A model generated the notes under the pieces. That model saw only the letters and a list, made by a program, of their open reading frames with translations, was not told the DNA's origin and ran no database searches. 24,948 nt of DNA, from assembly GCA_900550165.1 (NCBI GenBank), contig URQY01000027.1, positions 1-24,948 of the forward strand, given 5' to 3'. A program made the position numbers and the translations under genes. The stretch's first letter is position 1. Each line of letters begins with the position of its first letter. Below, one piece after another: positions 6,674-13,487 of this stretch. The stretch is from an uncultured Eubacteriales bacterium. GTDB lineage: Bacteria > Bacillota > Clostridia > Oscillospirales > Oscillospiraceae.

Positions 6674-7447
6674 ATGGCAGTTTTTGAAATGCAGAATGCG
6701 AGAAAAGCCTTCGGCGCGCTCGAGGTCTTGAAGGGCGTGTCCCTGAAGGTGGAAAAGGGCGAGGTCGTGTCGATCATCGGGCCCTCGGGCGGCGGCAAGT
6801 CGACCATGCTGCGCTGTGCGACGCTGCTCGAGACGATGGACTCCGGCACGCTCGCGTACGGCGAAAACGTCGCCGCGCGCGAGGAAAACGGCAGGAGCGT
6901 CTACGCCGGAAGGTCTGCGCTCGCGCAGGTGCGGCGGCAGTTTGGGCTGGTGTTCCAGCAGTTTGACCTCTTTCCGCACTACGCGGTGCTCAAAAACGTC
7001 TGCGACGCACCCGTCTCGGTGCAGAAGCGCGATAAGGCCGAGGTCGAGGCCGAGGCGATAGCGCTGCTCGACAAGATGGGCTTACAAGGCAAGGAAAACG
7101 CCTACCCCTATCAGCTCTCGGGCGGGCAGCAGCAGCGTGTGGCCATTGCCCGCGCGCTCGCGATGAAGCCGGAGATCCTCTTTTTCGACGAGCCGACCTC
7201 CGCGCTCGACCCGCTGCTCACCGGTGAGGTCCTGCGCGTCATCCGCTCTCTTGCCGACGAGCACATGACGATGGTCATCGTGACGCACGAGATGCCCTTT
7301 GCCCGCGCCGTGAGCGACCGCGTCGTGTTTTTAGACGGCGGCGTCATCGTGGAGCAGGGCAGCCCCGCGCAGGTCTTTGAAGACCCGCAGCAGGAGCGGA
7401 CGAAGGAGTTTTTGAAGTCCTACCGCGAGACGGGCGCTCAGGCGTAG
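6674..7447 (+). CDS. Amino-acid ABC transporter ATP-binding protein
   Basis: This is the cytoplasmic ATPase (257 residues) that powers the importer. All core motifs are intact: Walker A GPSGGGKST near residue 36, the Q-loop in LVFQQFDLFPH, the signature LSGGQQQR, Walker B ILFFDEP, the D-loop SALDP, and the switch His in VTHEM. It belongs to the GlnQ/HisP polar amino-acid group. A GGAGGGG site precedes the ATG by about 6 bases. Its 3' end overlaps the convergent DUF3810 gene by 10 bases, leaving no room for a separate terminator, so the two messages overlap there. Confidence 0.96.
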   Translation: MAVFEMQNARKAFGALEVLKGVSLKVEKGEVVSIIGPSGGGKSTMLRCATLLETMDSGTLAYGENVAAREENGRSVYAGRSALAQVRRQFGLVFQQFDLFPHYAVLKNVCDAPVSVQKRDKAEVEAEAIALLDKMGLQGKENAYPYQLSGGQQQRVAIARALAMKPEILFFDEPTSALDPLLTGEVLRVIRSLADEHMTMVIVTHEMPFARAVSDRVVFLDGGVIVEQGSPAQVFEDPQQERTKEFLKSYRETGAQA

Positions 7448-8520
7448 TAGTTCACGAGCAGGTCGACGACCGCGCCGTAGCTCTGCGTGCCGAGCGCGTC
7501 GCCGTAGGTCTTGATCATTTTGTCGTTGAGCGACTGGGTGACGGTGGCCGTCAGCCCCTTGTAGCGCGACCAGTAGGCGCTGTTGACCCGCAGGTCCGCC
7601 AGGACCTCCTCGGGCAGGCGGCTGCGCACCTCCTGCCAGGCGTCGGGGTCGGCGCGGTAGAGGGCGTTCGACAAATGGATGTAGCCGAGCAGCCAGCCGG
7701 CGTAGTTGTAGTTCGCGTTGTCGCAGCGCGTGCAGGCGAGGACTGCGAGAAAGTTGCACTGCTGCTCGGACGCGATGCCGCGCTGATGCGCGAGCTCATG
7801 CGCGCAGGTCGAGGCCAGCAGCATCGCGGGCGAGTCCATGTTCACGTTCGATTCGCCCGTGAAGGGAAAGTAGAAGCCCGTGAAGTTCATCGCGCTCATG
7901 ATCTTCGAGCAGACGATGCCCTTGGGCGCATGATCGGGCAGGTCGAGGAAGGGGAACTCGTCGTACAGGCAGTCGTACACCGTGTCGGCGCAGGCTAAGA
8001 TCTCCTGCCGGTCGGCGGTGAAGAGGCCGTCCTCGTCGCGCTCGACCTGCCCGGAGGCGAGAGCGAGCGTATTGGCAAAGCGGCGCGTGACGTACAGCAG
8101 GTCCTCATACGCGACCGGCTCGGGCGTGAGACCGCTTTTGTCGCAGAAATCGTCCGCGTAGTAATTCGCGCCCCAGAGGAGCGAAAACGCGGCGCAGACC
8201 GTGAGCGCAAGGTCGAGCGCGAAGAGCACGCAGCGGTACGCCGCGCGGCCTTTTTTGCGGGACCTGACGAGATAGCGCGCCATCAGTGCGAGCAGCACGA
8301 CCGCCGTGACCGCCGCGAGCACGTACAAAAGCTCCGCGACCGAAAACGGCAGCGCCGCGCACGCGCGGCCCAGAAGCTGCTCGAAGGGCAGCGTGACCGA
8401 GTAGACCCAGAAATTGACGATCGCGCGGTCATTGCGGAAAAAGTAAAAAAGCACAAGGACTGCGCCGCAGGCAAGGAGCCAGCGGTGCAGTCCTTTGTTT
8501 TCGCGGTAAAATGCCTTCAT
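7438..8520 (-). CDS. DUF3810 family membrane protein with HExxH motif
   Basis: A 360-residue protein with three N-terminal membrane spans (about residues 14-29, 58-84 and 96-120), then a large soluble domain. That domain carries HELAHQRGIASE (residues 241-252), with HExxH and a following Glu like a zinc metallopeptidase active site. This matches the DUF3810 family, whose substrate is unknown to me. It starts 8 bases after the stop of the AI-2E-family gene on the same strand, with its ribosome site inside that gene's end, so the two form an operon. Its stop overlaps the convergent ABC ATPase gene. Peptidase activity is inference from the motif. Confidence 0.85.
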   Translation of the reverse strand: MKAFYRENKGLHRWLLACGAVLVLFYFFRNDRAIVNFWVYSVTLPFEQLLGRACAALPFSVAELLYVLAAVTAVVLLALMARYLVRSRKKGRAAYRCVLFALDLALTVCAAFSLLWGANYYADDFCDKSGLTPEPVAYEDLLYVTRRFANTLALASGQVERDEDGLFTADRQEILACADTVYDCLYDEFPFLDLPDHAPKGIVCSKIMSAMNFTGFYFPFTGESNVNMDSPAMLLASTCAHELAHQRGIASEQQCNFLAVLACTRCDNANYNYAGWLLGYIHLSNALYRADPDAWQEVRSRLPEEVLADLRVNSAYWSRYKGLTATVTQSLNDKMIKTYGDALGTQSYGAVVDLLVNYYA

Positions 8521-8528
8521 GGGGAAGA

Positions 8529-9734
8529 TCAGTCCTTTTTTTCGCCGGGAGCGGGGAGGGGGTCGAACAGCGCCTCCGTCGCGCCCTTTTTCTCAAGGCT
8601 GCGGCCGGTAAACCAGTTGACAAACGAGCTGACGCACGCAAAGATCGGCACGCCCAGGAACATACCCAGCACGCCGCCGAAGCCGCCGCCGACCACGATA
8701 GCCACGATGACCCAGAAGCTCGAGATGCCGGTGGATTTGCCGAGGATCTTCGGCCCCAGGATGTTGCCGTCGAACTGCTGGAGCACGATGATGAAGAGGA
8801 TGAAGTACAGGCACTGCTTCGGGCTGACGAGCAGGATGAGGAACGCGCTCGGAACGGCGCCGAGGAAGGGACCGAAAATGGGGATGATGTTCGTCACGCC
8901 CACGAACACGGAAATGATCGGCGTATACGGGAAGTTGAAGATCGAGCAGCAGATGAAGCAGATGATGCCGATGATGAGCGAGTCGAGCAGCTTGCCGCGC
9001 ACAAAGCCGCTGAAGATGCGGTCGGCCTCCGATACGGCGCGCAGCGTGCGGCGATACGGCGTTTCGGGAAGGATGGCGTAGAGCAGCTTTTTCGACTGGC
9101 GGGCAAAGCTCTCCTTGCGCGCAAGGAGGTAGACCGAGATCATCATGCCGATGAGCACGTTCTTGAGGAACATGACGACGCTCCAGATGCCGCCCGTCAC
9201 GGCGACGATGGCGACCTGCGCCTGCGGGATGACCGTGTCGGTGACCCATTTGACGAGCTTGTCGTAGTAGCCGTTGAGCGCGGAGAGCAGTTGATCGGAG
9301 ATCGCGTCGTCGGTAAAGAGCGTTTCGTTCTCTACCAGCGCCGTGACCCAGTTGTAAACGGTGCGGTAGTAGCTCTCAAAGTTGGCGGCCAGCGTTTTCA
9401 CGCTGTCGACCAGCTCGGGGATGAGGATGCTGAACATCAGGTAGATCATCGCGATGACGCACAGCCACGTGACAAGGATGCTCAGCCCCCGGATGAGCGA
9501 GGACTTGGCCTTCGGCAGCCCCTTTTGGATATACCGGTCGAAAAAGTCGACGATGGGGGCGAGCAGGTACGCGAACACAAGGCCGTAGATGACCGGCGAG
9601 AGCACGCTCATCAGCTTGTCGAAAAAGTCCAGCAGCACGCGGGACTGGAAAAACGTGTCGTAAAACATCAGCACCGCGCAGGCCGAGACGATCAGCGTTA
9701 CGCCGAGGTGAAGATAGGTCTTGTTGTTTTTCAT
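8529..9734 (-). CDS. AI-2E family transporter (PerM/UPF0118)
   Basis: A 401-residue polytopic membrane protein with the family layout. It has N-terminal spans (TLIVSACAVLMFY; LSPVIYGLVFAYLLAPIVDFF), a long extracytoplasmic loop, and a C-terminal cluster of spans containing the diagnostic FVGVTNIIPIFGPFLGAVPS and the end region GILGMFLGVPIFA-like (VLGMFLGVPIFACVSSF). Some members export autoinducer-2 and others act as ion antiporters, so the substrate is unknown. The ATG at 9734 follows a GGGGGAG site; a longer upstream frame would start inside the ribosome-binding region. It is the first gene of an operon with the DUF3810 gene. Confidence 0.92.
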   Translation of the reverse strand: MKNNKTYLHLGVTLIVSACAVLMFYDTFFQSRVLLDFFDKLMSVLSPVIYGLVFAYLLAPIVDFFDRYIQKGLPKAKSSLIRGLSILVTWLCVIAMIYLMFSILIPELVDSVKTLAANFESYYRTVYNWVTALVENETLFTDDAISDQLLSALNGYYDKLVKWVTDTVIPQAQVAIVAVTGGIWSVVMFLKNVLIGMMISVYLLARKESFARQSKKLLYAILPETPYRRTLRAVSEADRIFSGFVRGKLLDSLIIGIICFICCSIFNFPYTPIISVFVGVTNIIPIFGPFLGAVPSAFLILLVSPKQCLYFILFIIVLQQFDGNILGPKILGKSTGISSFWVIVAIVVGGGFGGVLGMFLGVPIFACVSSFVNWFTGRSLEKKGATEALFDPLPAPGEKKD

Positions 9735-9813
9735 GGGCTCCCCCTTTTTGGGCAAAAGACGTTAAGTGACTGCTAAAAGATGCTAAAAGTAGCTTACTAT
9801 TTTTTGCCGGGAA

Positions 9814-9842
9814 TTGCAACCGCTCATTTCCTGTGTTATGAT
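9814..9842 (+). promoter_or_regulatory. Promoter of the lipid kinase gene
   Basis: TTGCAA (9814-9819) and TATGAT (9837-9842) are exactly 17 bases apart, giving a leader of about 100 bases. The TTGCAA hexamer is self-complementary, so it might also serve as a -35 box for the divergent AI-2E gene, but the matching -10 there is weak. Confidence 0.6.
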
Positions 9843-9950
9843 AATCTTTACCGCCGGTTAACAAATTTCTTTGTCCGGCGGGGAAAACGGCTGAAGCGTT
9901 ATTTGGCGCTTTGGCCGCGTGTTATGAAGAGCGATCGACAGGAGGACCCT

Positions 9951-10844
9951 ATGGACAAGAAGCTGCTCTTTATCGTCAATCCCCGCGCGGGGAAGACCAA
10001 GTCGCACGCGCCGCTGTTCGACGCGGTTTCGATCTATTCCGAGGCGGGGTATCTCGTCTCCGTGCGCGTGACGTCGCGCCGCGGCGAGGCAACGGAGCTG
10101 GCCGAGGAGCTCGGCGCGGAGTTTGATCTGGTCGTCTGTCACGGCGGCGACGGGACGCTCAACGAGACGGTGAACGGCGTGATGCGCATTCCGAAGGAAA
10201 AGCGCCCGGCGGTGAGCTATCTGCCCGGCGGCAGCACGAACGACTTTGCCGCGAGCCTGAACATTTCCTCAGATCCCGCCAAGGCAGCGCGCTCGGCGAT
10301 GCGCCTTCAGCCGCGCGAGCTGGACGTGGGCAAGTTCGGCGAGCGCAATTTTGTCTATGTCGCGTCCTTCGGCGCGTTTACCAAAACGACCTACACCGTG
10401 CCGCAGGACATCAAAAATGTCTTCGGCCATTTCGCCTATATGCTCGACGGCGTGAAAAATCTCGACACGCTCTGCCCCTACCGCATGAAGATCACTGCCG
10501 ACGGCGAGGTCTTCGACGGGGAATACCTCTTCGGCGCCATCAGCAATTCGACGTCCATCGCGGGGCTGATGAAGCTCTCGCCCGAGACGGTGTCGTTCGA
10601 CGACGGCGAGTTCGAGCTGCTGCTCGTCCCCGTGCCGCGCACGCCCGCGGCGATGCAGGCGCTCATTCTGGCGCTTGTGAACAAGGATTACTGCAATTCC
10701 GAGGGGCTGATCTTCCGCCACGTCAAGCATGTCACGGCGGAGACGGCCGAGGACATCCCCTGGACGCTCGACGGCGAGTACGACCCCGGCGCGCCGCTCG
10801 TGGAGATCGGCATCGAGGAAAACGGACTGACGATGATGATTTGA
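9951..10844 (+). CDS. Diacylglycerol kinase family lipid kinase
   Basis: This product (297 residues) belongs to the DagK/YegS/BmrU lipid kinase family, which phosphorylates diacylglycerol or related lipids and returns them to phospholipid synthesis. The N-terminal nucleotide-binding lobe has LLFIVNPRAGK (residues 5-15), the GGDGTLNE motif (65-72) and PGGSTNDFA (92-100). The C-terminal beta-rich lobe includes GEYLFGAISNSTSIAGLM and ends with the usual WTLDGEYD. The start at 9951 is set by GGAGG eight bases upstream and by the fit to the family N-terminus; the frame extends 57 codons further up but without family-like sequence. It is monocistronic: it has its own promoter and a terminator follows. 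Confidence 0.94.
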   Translation: MDKKLLFIVNPRAGKTKSHAPLFDAVSIYSEAGYLVSVRVTSRRGEATELAEELGAEFDLVVCHGGDGTLNETVNGVMRIPKEKRPAVSYLPGGSTNDFAASLNISSDPAKAARSAMRLQPRELDVGKFGERNFVYVASFGAFTKTTYTVPQDIKNVFGHFAYMLDGVKNLDTLCPYRMKITADGEVFDGEYLFGAISNSTSIAGLMKLSPETVSFDDGEFELLLVPVPRTPAAMQALILALVNKDYCNSEGLIFRHVKHVTAETAEDIPWTLDGEYDPGAPLVEIGIEENGLTMMI

Positions 10845-10910
10845 TTGCGGCGCGTCACAGTAGGCATCGATACCATATAGAAAAGACATGGAAAAGGGCC
10901 TTCGCCCAAA

Positions 10911-10936
10911 AGCGCCTCCCGCGGGAGGCGCTTTTT
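10911..10936 (+). terminator. Terminator after the lipid kinase gene
   Basis: AGCGCCTC/GAGGCGCT stem with a CCGCGG apex, followed by T5 (10932-10936). A small GGGC-CTTC-GCCC hairpin precedes it. Confidence 0.85.
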
Positions 10937-10978
10937 CTGCCAGCGGTGCGCGGGCACGTCGCGCATGGCAAACCTGTG

Positions 10979-11031
10979 TGACACATATGACAACGATTGA
11001 CACAATGGCAAGCGGTGACAAATGCTGTCAA
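10979..11031 (+). promoter_or_regulatory. TGACA box cluster, candidate activator sites upstream of the P-protein operon
   Basis: TGACA occurs at 10979, 10988, 10998 and 11016, with an inverted TGTCA at 11026. The last pair forms the 15-bp dyad TGACA-AATGC-TGTCA. The spacing of 9-10 bases among the first three is near one helical turn. The cluster lies about 115-180 bases upstream of the -12 element of the sigma-54-type promoter, the usual zone for enhancer-binding activators. The binding protein is unknown and is not encoded in this window. Confidence 0.5.
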
Positions 11032-11144
11032 CCGACCAAAAGGCGACAAAATGACGGAATTTGGCCGGCACATTGCCGGTTCAAACGGCGCGATTTTAGC
11101 AGATGCGACCAAAAATCATCTTTTTTGTGCCGCACGGCAAAAAG

Positions 11145-11160
11145 TGGAACGGTCTTTGCT
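11145..11160 (+). promoter_or_regulatory. Sigma-54 (RpoN) type promoter of the SDR-gcvPA-gcvPB-kinase operon
   Basis: TGGAAC-GGTCT-TTGC matches the -24/-12 consensus TGGCAC-N5-TTGC with one mismatch. The invariant GG (11146-11147) and GC (11158-11159) are separated by exactly 10 bases. It lies 82 bases before the SDR start. An overlapping TATAAA (11161-11166) has no acceptable -35 box at 16-18 bases. Confidence 0.7.
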
Positions 11161-11241
11161 TATAAAAAGGCATCACATGAAAACGAGTGAACAGGGAGCT
11201 CCCTCACGGGAGCGGCCATAATTTGAAAGGAGATCAATATC

Positions 11242-12036
11242 ATGATTCAAAAGGGAGATCCGCTGAACCTTACCGGTAAGGTCGCTGTTATCACGGGCGC
11301 CGGCTCCGGCATCGGTCTGGGCGTTGCGCAGATGCTGTCTGCCTACGGCGCGAGCGTTGCCATCGTCGATGTGAGCCCCAAGTCCGAGGCTGCCGCGCAG
11401 GAGCTGCGCGATGCCGGCCGCGATGCCGCCTTCTTCCAGTGCGACGTCACCAACGAGCAGAGCGTCATCGACACCGTCAAGGCCATCGTCGACAGGTTCG
11501 GCCGCATTGATATCCTGCACAACAACGCGGGCGTCACCGTTCGTAAGTCCATCGATCAGCTCGAGGAGAAGGAATGGGATTTCGTTCTGGATGTTGGTCT
11601 CAAGGGCCTGTTCCTGATGAGCAAGCACGTCATCCCCGAGATGCGCAAGGTCGGCGGCGGCTCCATCGTCAACACCGGCTCCGGCTGGGGTCTCAAGGGC
11701 GGCGATCAGGCGGCGGCCTACTGCGCCGTCAAGGGCGGTATCGTCAACGTGACCCGCGCCATGGCCATCGACCACGGCAAGGATAACATCCGCGTTAACT
11801 CCATCAACCCCGGCGACACCGTGACCGCCATGATGATCAGCGAGGGCCGTCAGACCGGCGAGATCAAGAGCGACGCCGATATCGAGGAGTTCCTCAAGTC
11901 CTGCGGCAGCGGCCGTCCGCTCGCCCGCATCGGCCAGCCCGAGGATATCGCCAAGGGCGTGCTGTTCCTGTGCTCCGACCTGGCTTCCTGGGTCACCGGC
12001 GCTGCGCTCGTCGTGGACGGCGGCGGCATCGCCTAA
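11242..12036 (+). CDS. SDR family oxidoreductase
   Basis: A classical short-chain dehydrogenase/reductase of 264 residues. It shows the dinucleotide motif TGAGSGIG (residues 18-25), Asp43 at the end of strand 2, which favours NAD(H) over NADP(H), CDV (67-69), NNAG (94-97), candidate catalytic Ser147, the YCAVK motif (Tyr160, Lys164) and PGD near 190. The usual Asn of the N-S-Y-K tetrad, normally in a DVNLKG-type context, is replaced by Gly119 (DVGLKG). AAAGGAG lies 9 bases before the ATG. It is the first gene of an operon with gcvPA, gcvPB and an ATP-NAD kinase-like gene; the 43-base gap to gcvPA has no terminator. The substrate is unknown; similarity to 3-oxoacyl-ACP reductases alone does not define it. 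Confidence 0.93.
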   Translation: MIQKGDPLNLTGKVAVITGAGSGIGLGVAQMLSAYGASVAIVDVSPKSEAAAQELRDAGRDAAFFQCDVTNEQSVIDTVKAIVDRFGRIDILHNNAGVTVRKSIDQLEEKEWDFVLDVGLKGLFLMSKHVIPEMRKVGGGSIVNTGSGWGLKGGDQAAAYCAVKGGIVNVTRAMAIDHGKDNIRVNSINPGDTVTAMMISEGRQTGEIKSDADIEEFLKSCGSGRPLARIGQPEDIAKGVLFLCSDLASWVTGAALVVDGGGIA

Positions 12037-12079
12037 GCTTCGATACCCGATTTTGATATAGACAGAAAGGACGACTGTA

Positions 12080-13474
12080 ATGAGTGTGAAAGGATTCAAG
12101 AGCCATCCTTACATCCCCAACTCCGTTCCCGAAGTGGAACAGGAGATGCTGCATGAAATTGGCCTGACCTCTCTCGAAGAGCTGCACGAGGAAGTGCCCG
12201 ACGAGATCATTCTGAAAGAAAACATGGACCTGCCCGAGGCGTTCGGCTCCGAGTACGAGCTGCGCCGCCACGTGGAGAAGCTGCTCAAGAAGAACAGCTC
12301 CTGCGCGGACAACCTCAACTTCCTCGGCGCGGGCTGCTATCAGCACTATGTCCCCGCCATCTGCGACGAGATCAACGGCAAGGGCGAGTTCCTCACCGCT
12401 TACGGCGGCGAGAGCTACAACGACTTCGGCCGTTTCCAGTCCCTGTTCGAGTATGAGAGCATGATGGCCGAGCTGCTCGACATGGAAGTGGTCAACGTCC
12501 CGACGATGGACTACTCCCAGGCTGCCGCCACCGCCATCCGCATGGGCTCCCGCGTCGCGGGGCGCACCGGCGTGCTCGTGCCCGCCTCCATGGACCGCGA
12601 AAAGCTCGCGGTCGTGAAGAACTACTGCACGCCCGACCTCCGGATCGAGGAGGTCAAGTGCGACGACAAGACCGGCTGCATCGATCTTGCCGACCTGAAG
12701 AGCAAGCTGAACGATTCGATCGGCGTTGTCTACTTCGAAAACCCCAACTACTTCGGCGGTCTGGAGATCGGCGCGCGCGAGATCGCGAACGCCGCGCATG
12801 ACGCGGGCGCGCAGTGCGTCGTCGGCGTGGACCCCATCTCCCTCGGCGTTGTGGCCGTGCCCCACAGCTACGGCGCGGACATCGTCTGCGGCGACCTGCA
12901 GCCGCTCGGTATCCACATGAACTACGGCGGCGGTCAGTCCGGGTTCATGGCCACGATGGACGACCCGACCTACGTGCTCGAATTCCCCTCCCGTCTGTTC
13001 GGTATCTGCCGCACCAACACCGAGGGCGAGTACGCCTTCGCCGACGTTGCGTATGACCGCACCTCGTTCGGCCACCTGCGTGATAAGGCCAAGGAATATG
13101 TCGGCACGCAGACCGCCCTGTGGGGCATCACTGCCGGCGTGTACCTTGCGACCATGGGCCCCCAGGGTATGCAGGAGGTCGGCGAGACCATCATGCAGAA
13201 CGCCCAGTACGCGGCCAAGCAGCTCGCTGCCCTGCCCAACGTCTCCCTGCGCTTCTCCGCTCCGTTCTTCAAGGAGTTCGTGCTGGACTTCAGCAAGACC
13301 GGCAAGACCGTCGCGGAGATCAACAAGGCGCTGCTTGAAAAGCACATCTTCGGCGGCAAGGATCTCTCCCGTGACTTCCCCGCGCTCGGCCAGTGCGCCA
13401 TGTACTGCGTGACGGAGGTCCACACCAAGGAGGATATCGACACGCTCGTTTCCGCGCTGAGCGAGATCCTGTGA
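12080..13474 (+). CDS. GcvPA-like P-protein subunit 1, divergent
   Basis: The product (464 residues) has the length and overall design of the N-terminal subunit of two-chain glycine decarboxylase: YIPNSVPEVEQEMLHEIGL, NFLGAGCYQHYVPAICDEI, FEYESMMAELLDMEVVN, LKSKLNDSIGVVYFENPNYFG, and a C-terminal segment near FKEFVLDFSKTGKTV. In ordinary glycine decarboxylase this subunit pairs with GcvPB to release CO2 from glycine and pass the aminomethyl group to lipoyl-GcvH. Here the usual TPYQPE-type motif after TAY is replaced by GGESYNDFGR (109-118), and the SMYDGATA-type block by TMDYSQAAATA. These comparisons are from memory of the family. A GAAAGGA site precedes the ATG; gcvPB starts 13 bases after the stop. 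The substrate may not be glycine. Confidence 0.88.
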   Translation: MSVKGFKSHPYIPNSVPEVEQEMLHEIGLTSLEELHEEVPDEIILKENMDLPEAFGSEYELRRHVEKLLKKNSSCADNLNFLGAGCYQHYVPAICDEINGKGEFLTAYGGESYNDFGRFQSLFEYESMMAELLDMEVVNVPTMDYSQAAATAIRMGSRVAGRTGVLVPASMDREKLAVVKNYCTPDLRIEEVKCDDKTGCIDLADLKSKLNDSIGVVYFENPNYFGGLEIGAREIANAAHDAGAQCVVGVDPISLGVVAVPHSYGADIVCGDLQPLGIHMNYGGGQSGFMATMDDPTYVLEFPSRLFGICRTNTEGEYAFADVAYDRTSFGHLRDKAKEYVGTQTALWGITAGVYLATMGPQGMQEVGETIMQNAQYAAKQLAALPNVSLRFSAPFFKEFVLDFSKTGKTVAEINKALLEKHIFGGKDLSRDFPALGQCAMYCVTEVHTKEDIDTLVSALSEIL

Positions 13475-13487
13475 TGAAAGGAGAGGA

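Noticed and set aside
8511..9776. 421-codon plus-strand frame opposite the AI-2E gene
   Set aside because: Antisense shadow with an Asp/Arg/His-rich composition typical of GC-rich codon complement; the minus-strand protein has clear family motifs.
11161..11166. TATAAA as a sigma-A -10 box for the SDR operon
   Set aside because: No -35-like hexamer at 16-18 bases; the overlapping GG-N10-GC sigma-54 pattern explains the position better.
10888..11190. 100-codon frame upstream of the SDR gene
   Set aside because: Runs through a terminator, the TGACA boxes and the sigma-54 site; composition is not protein-like.
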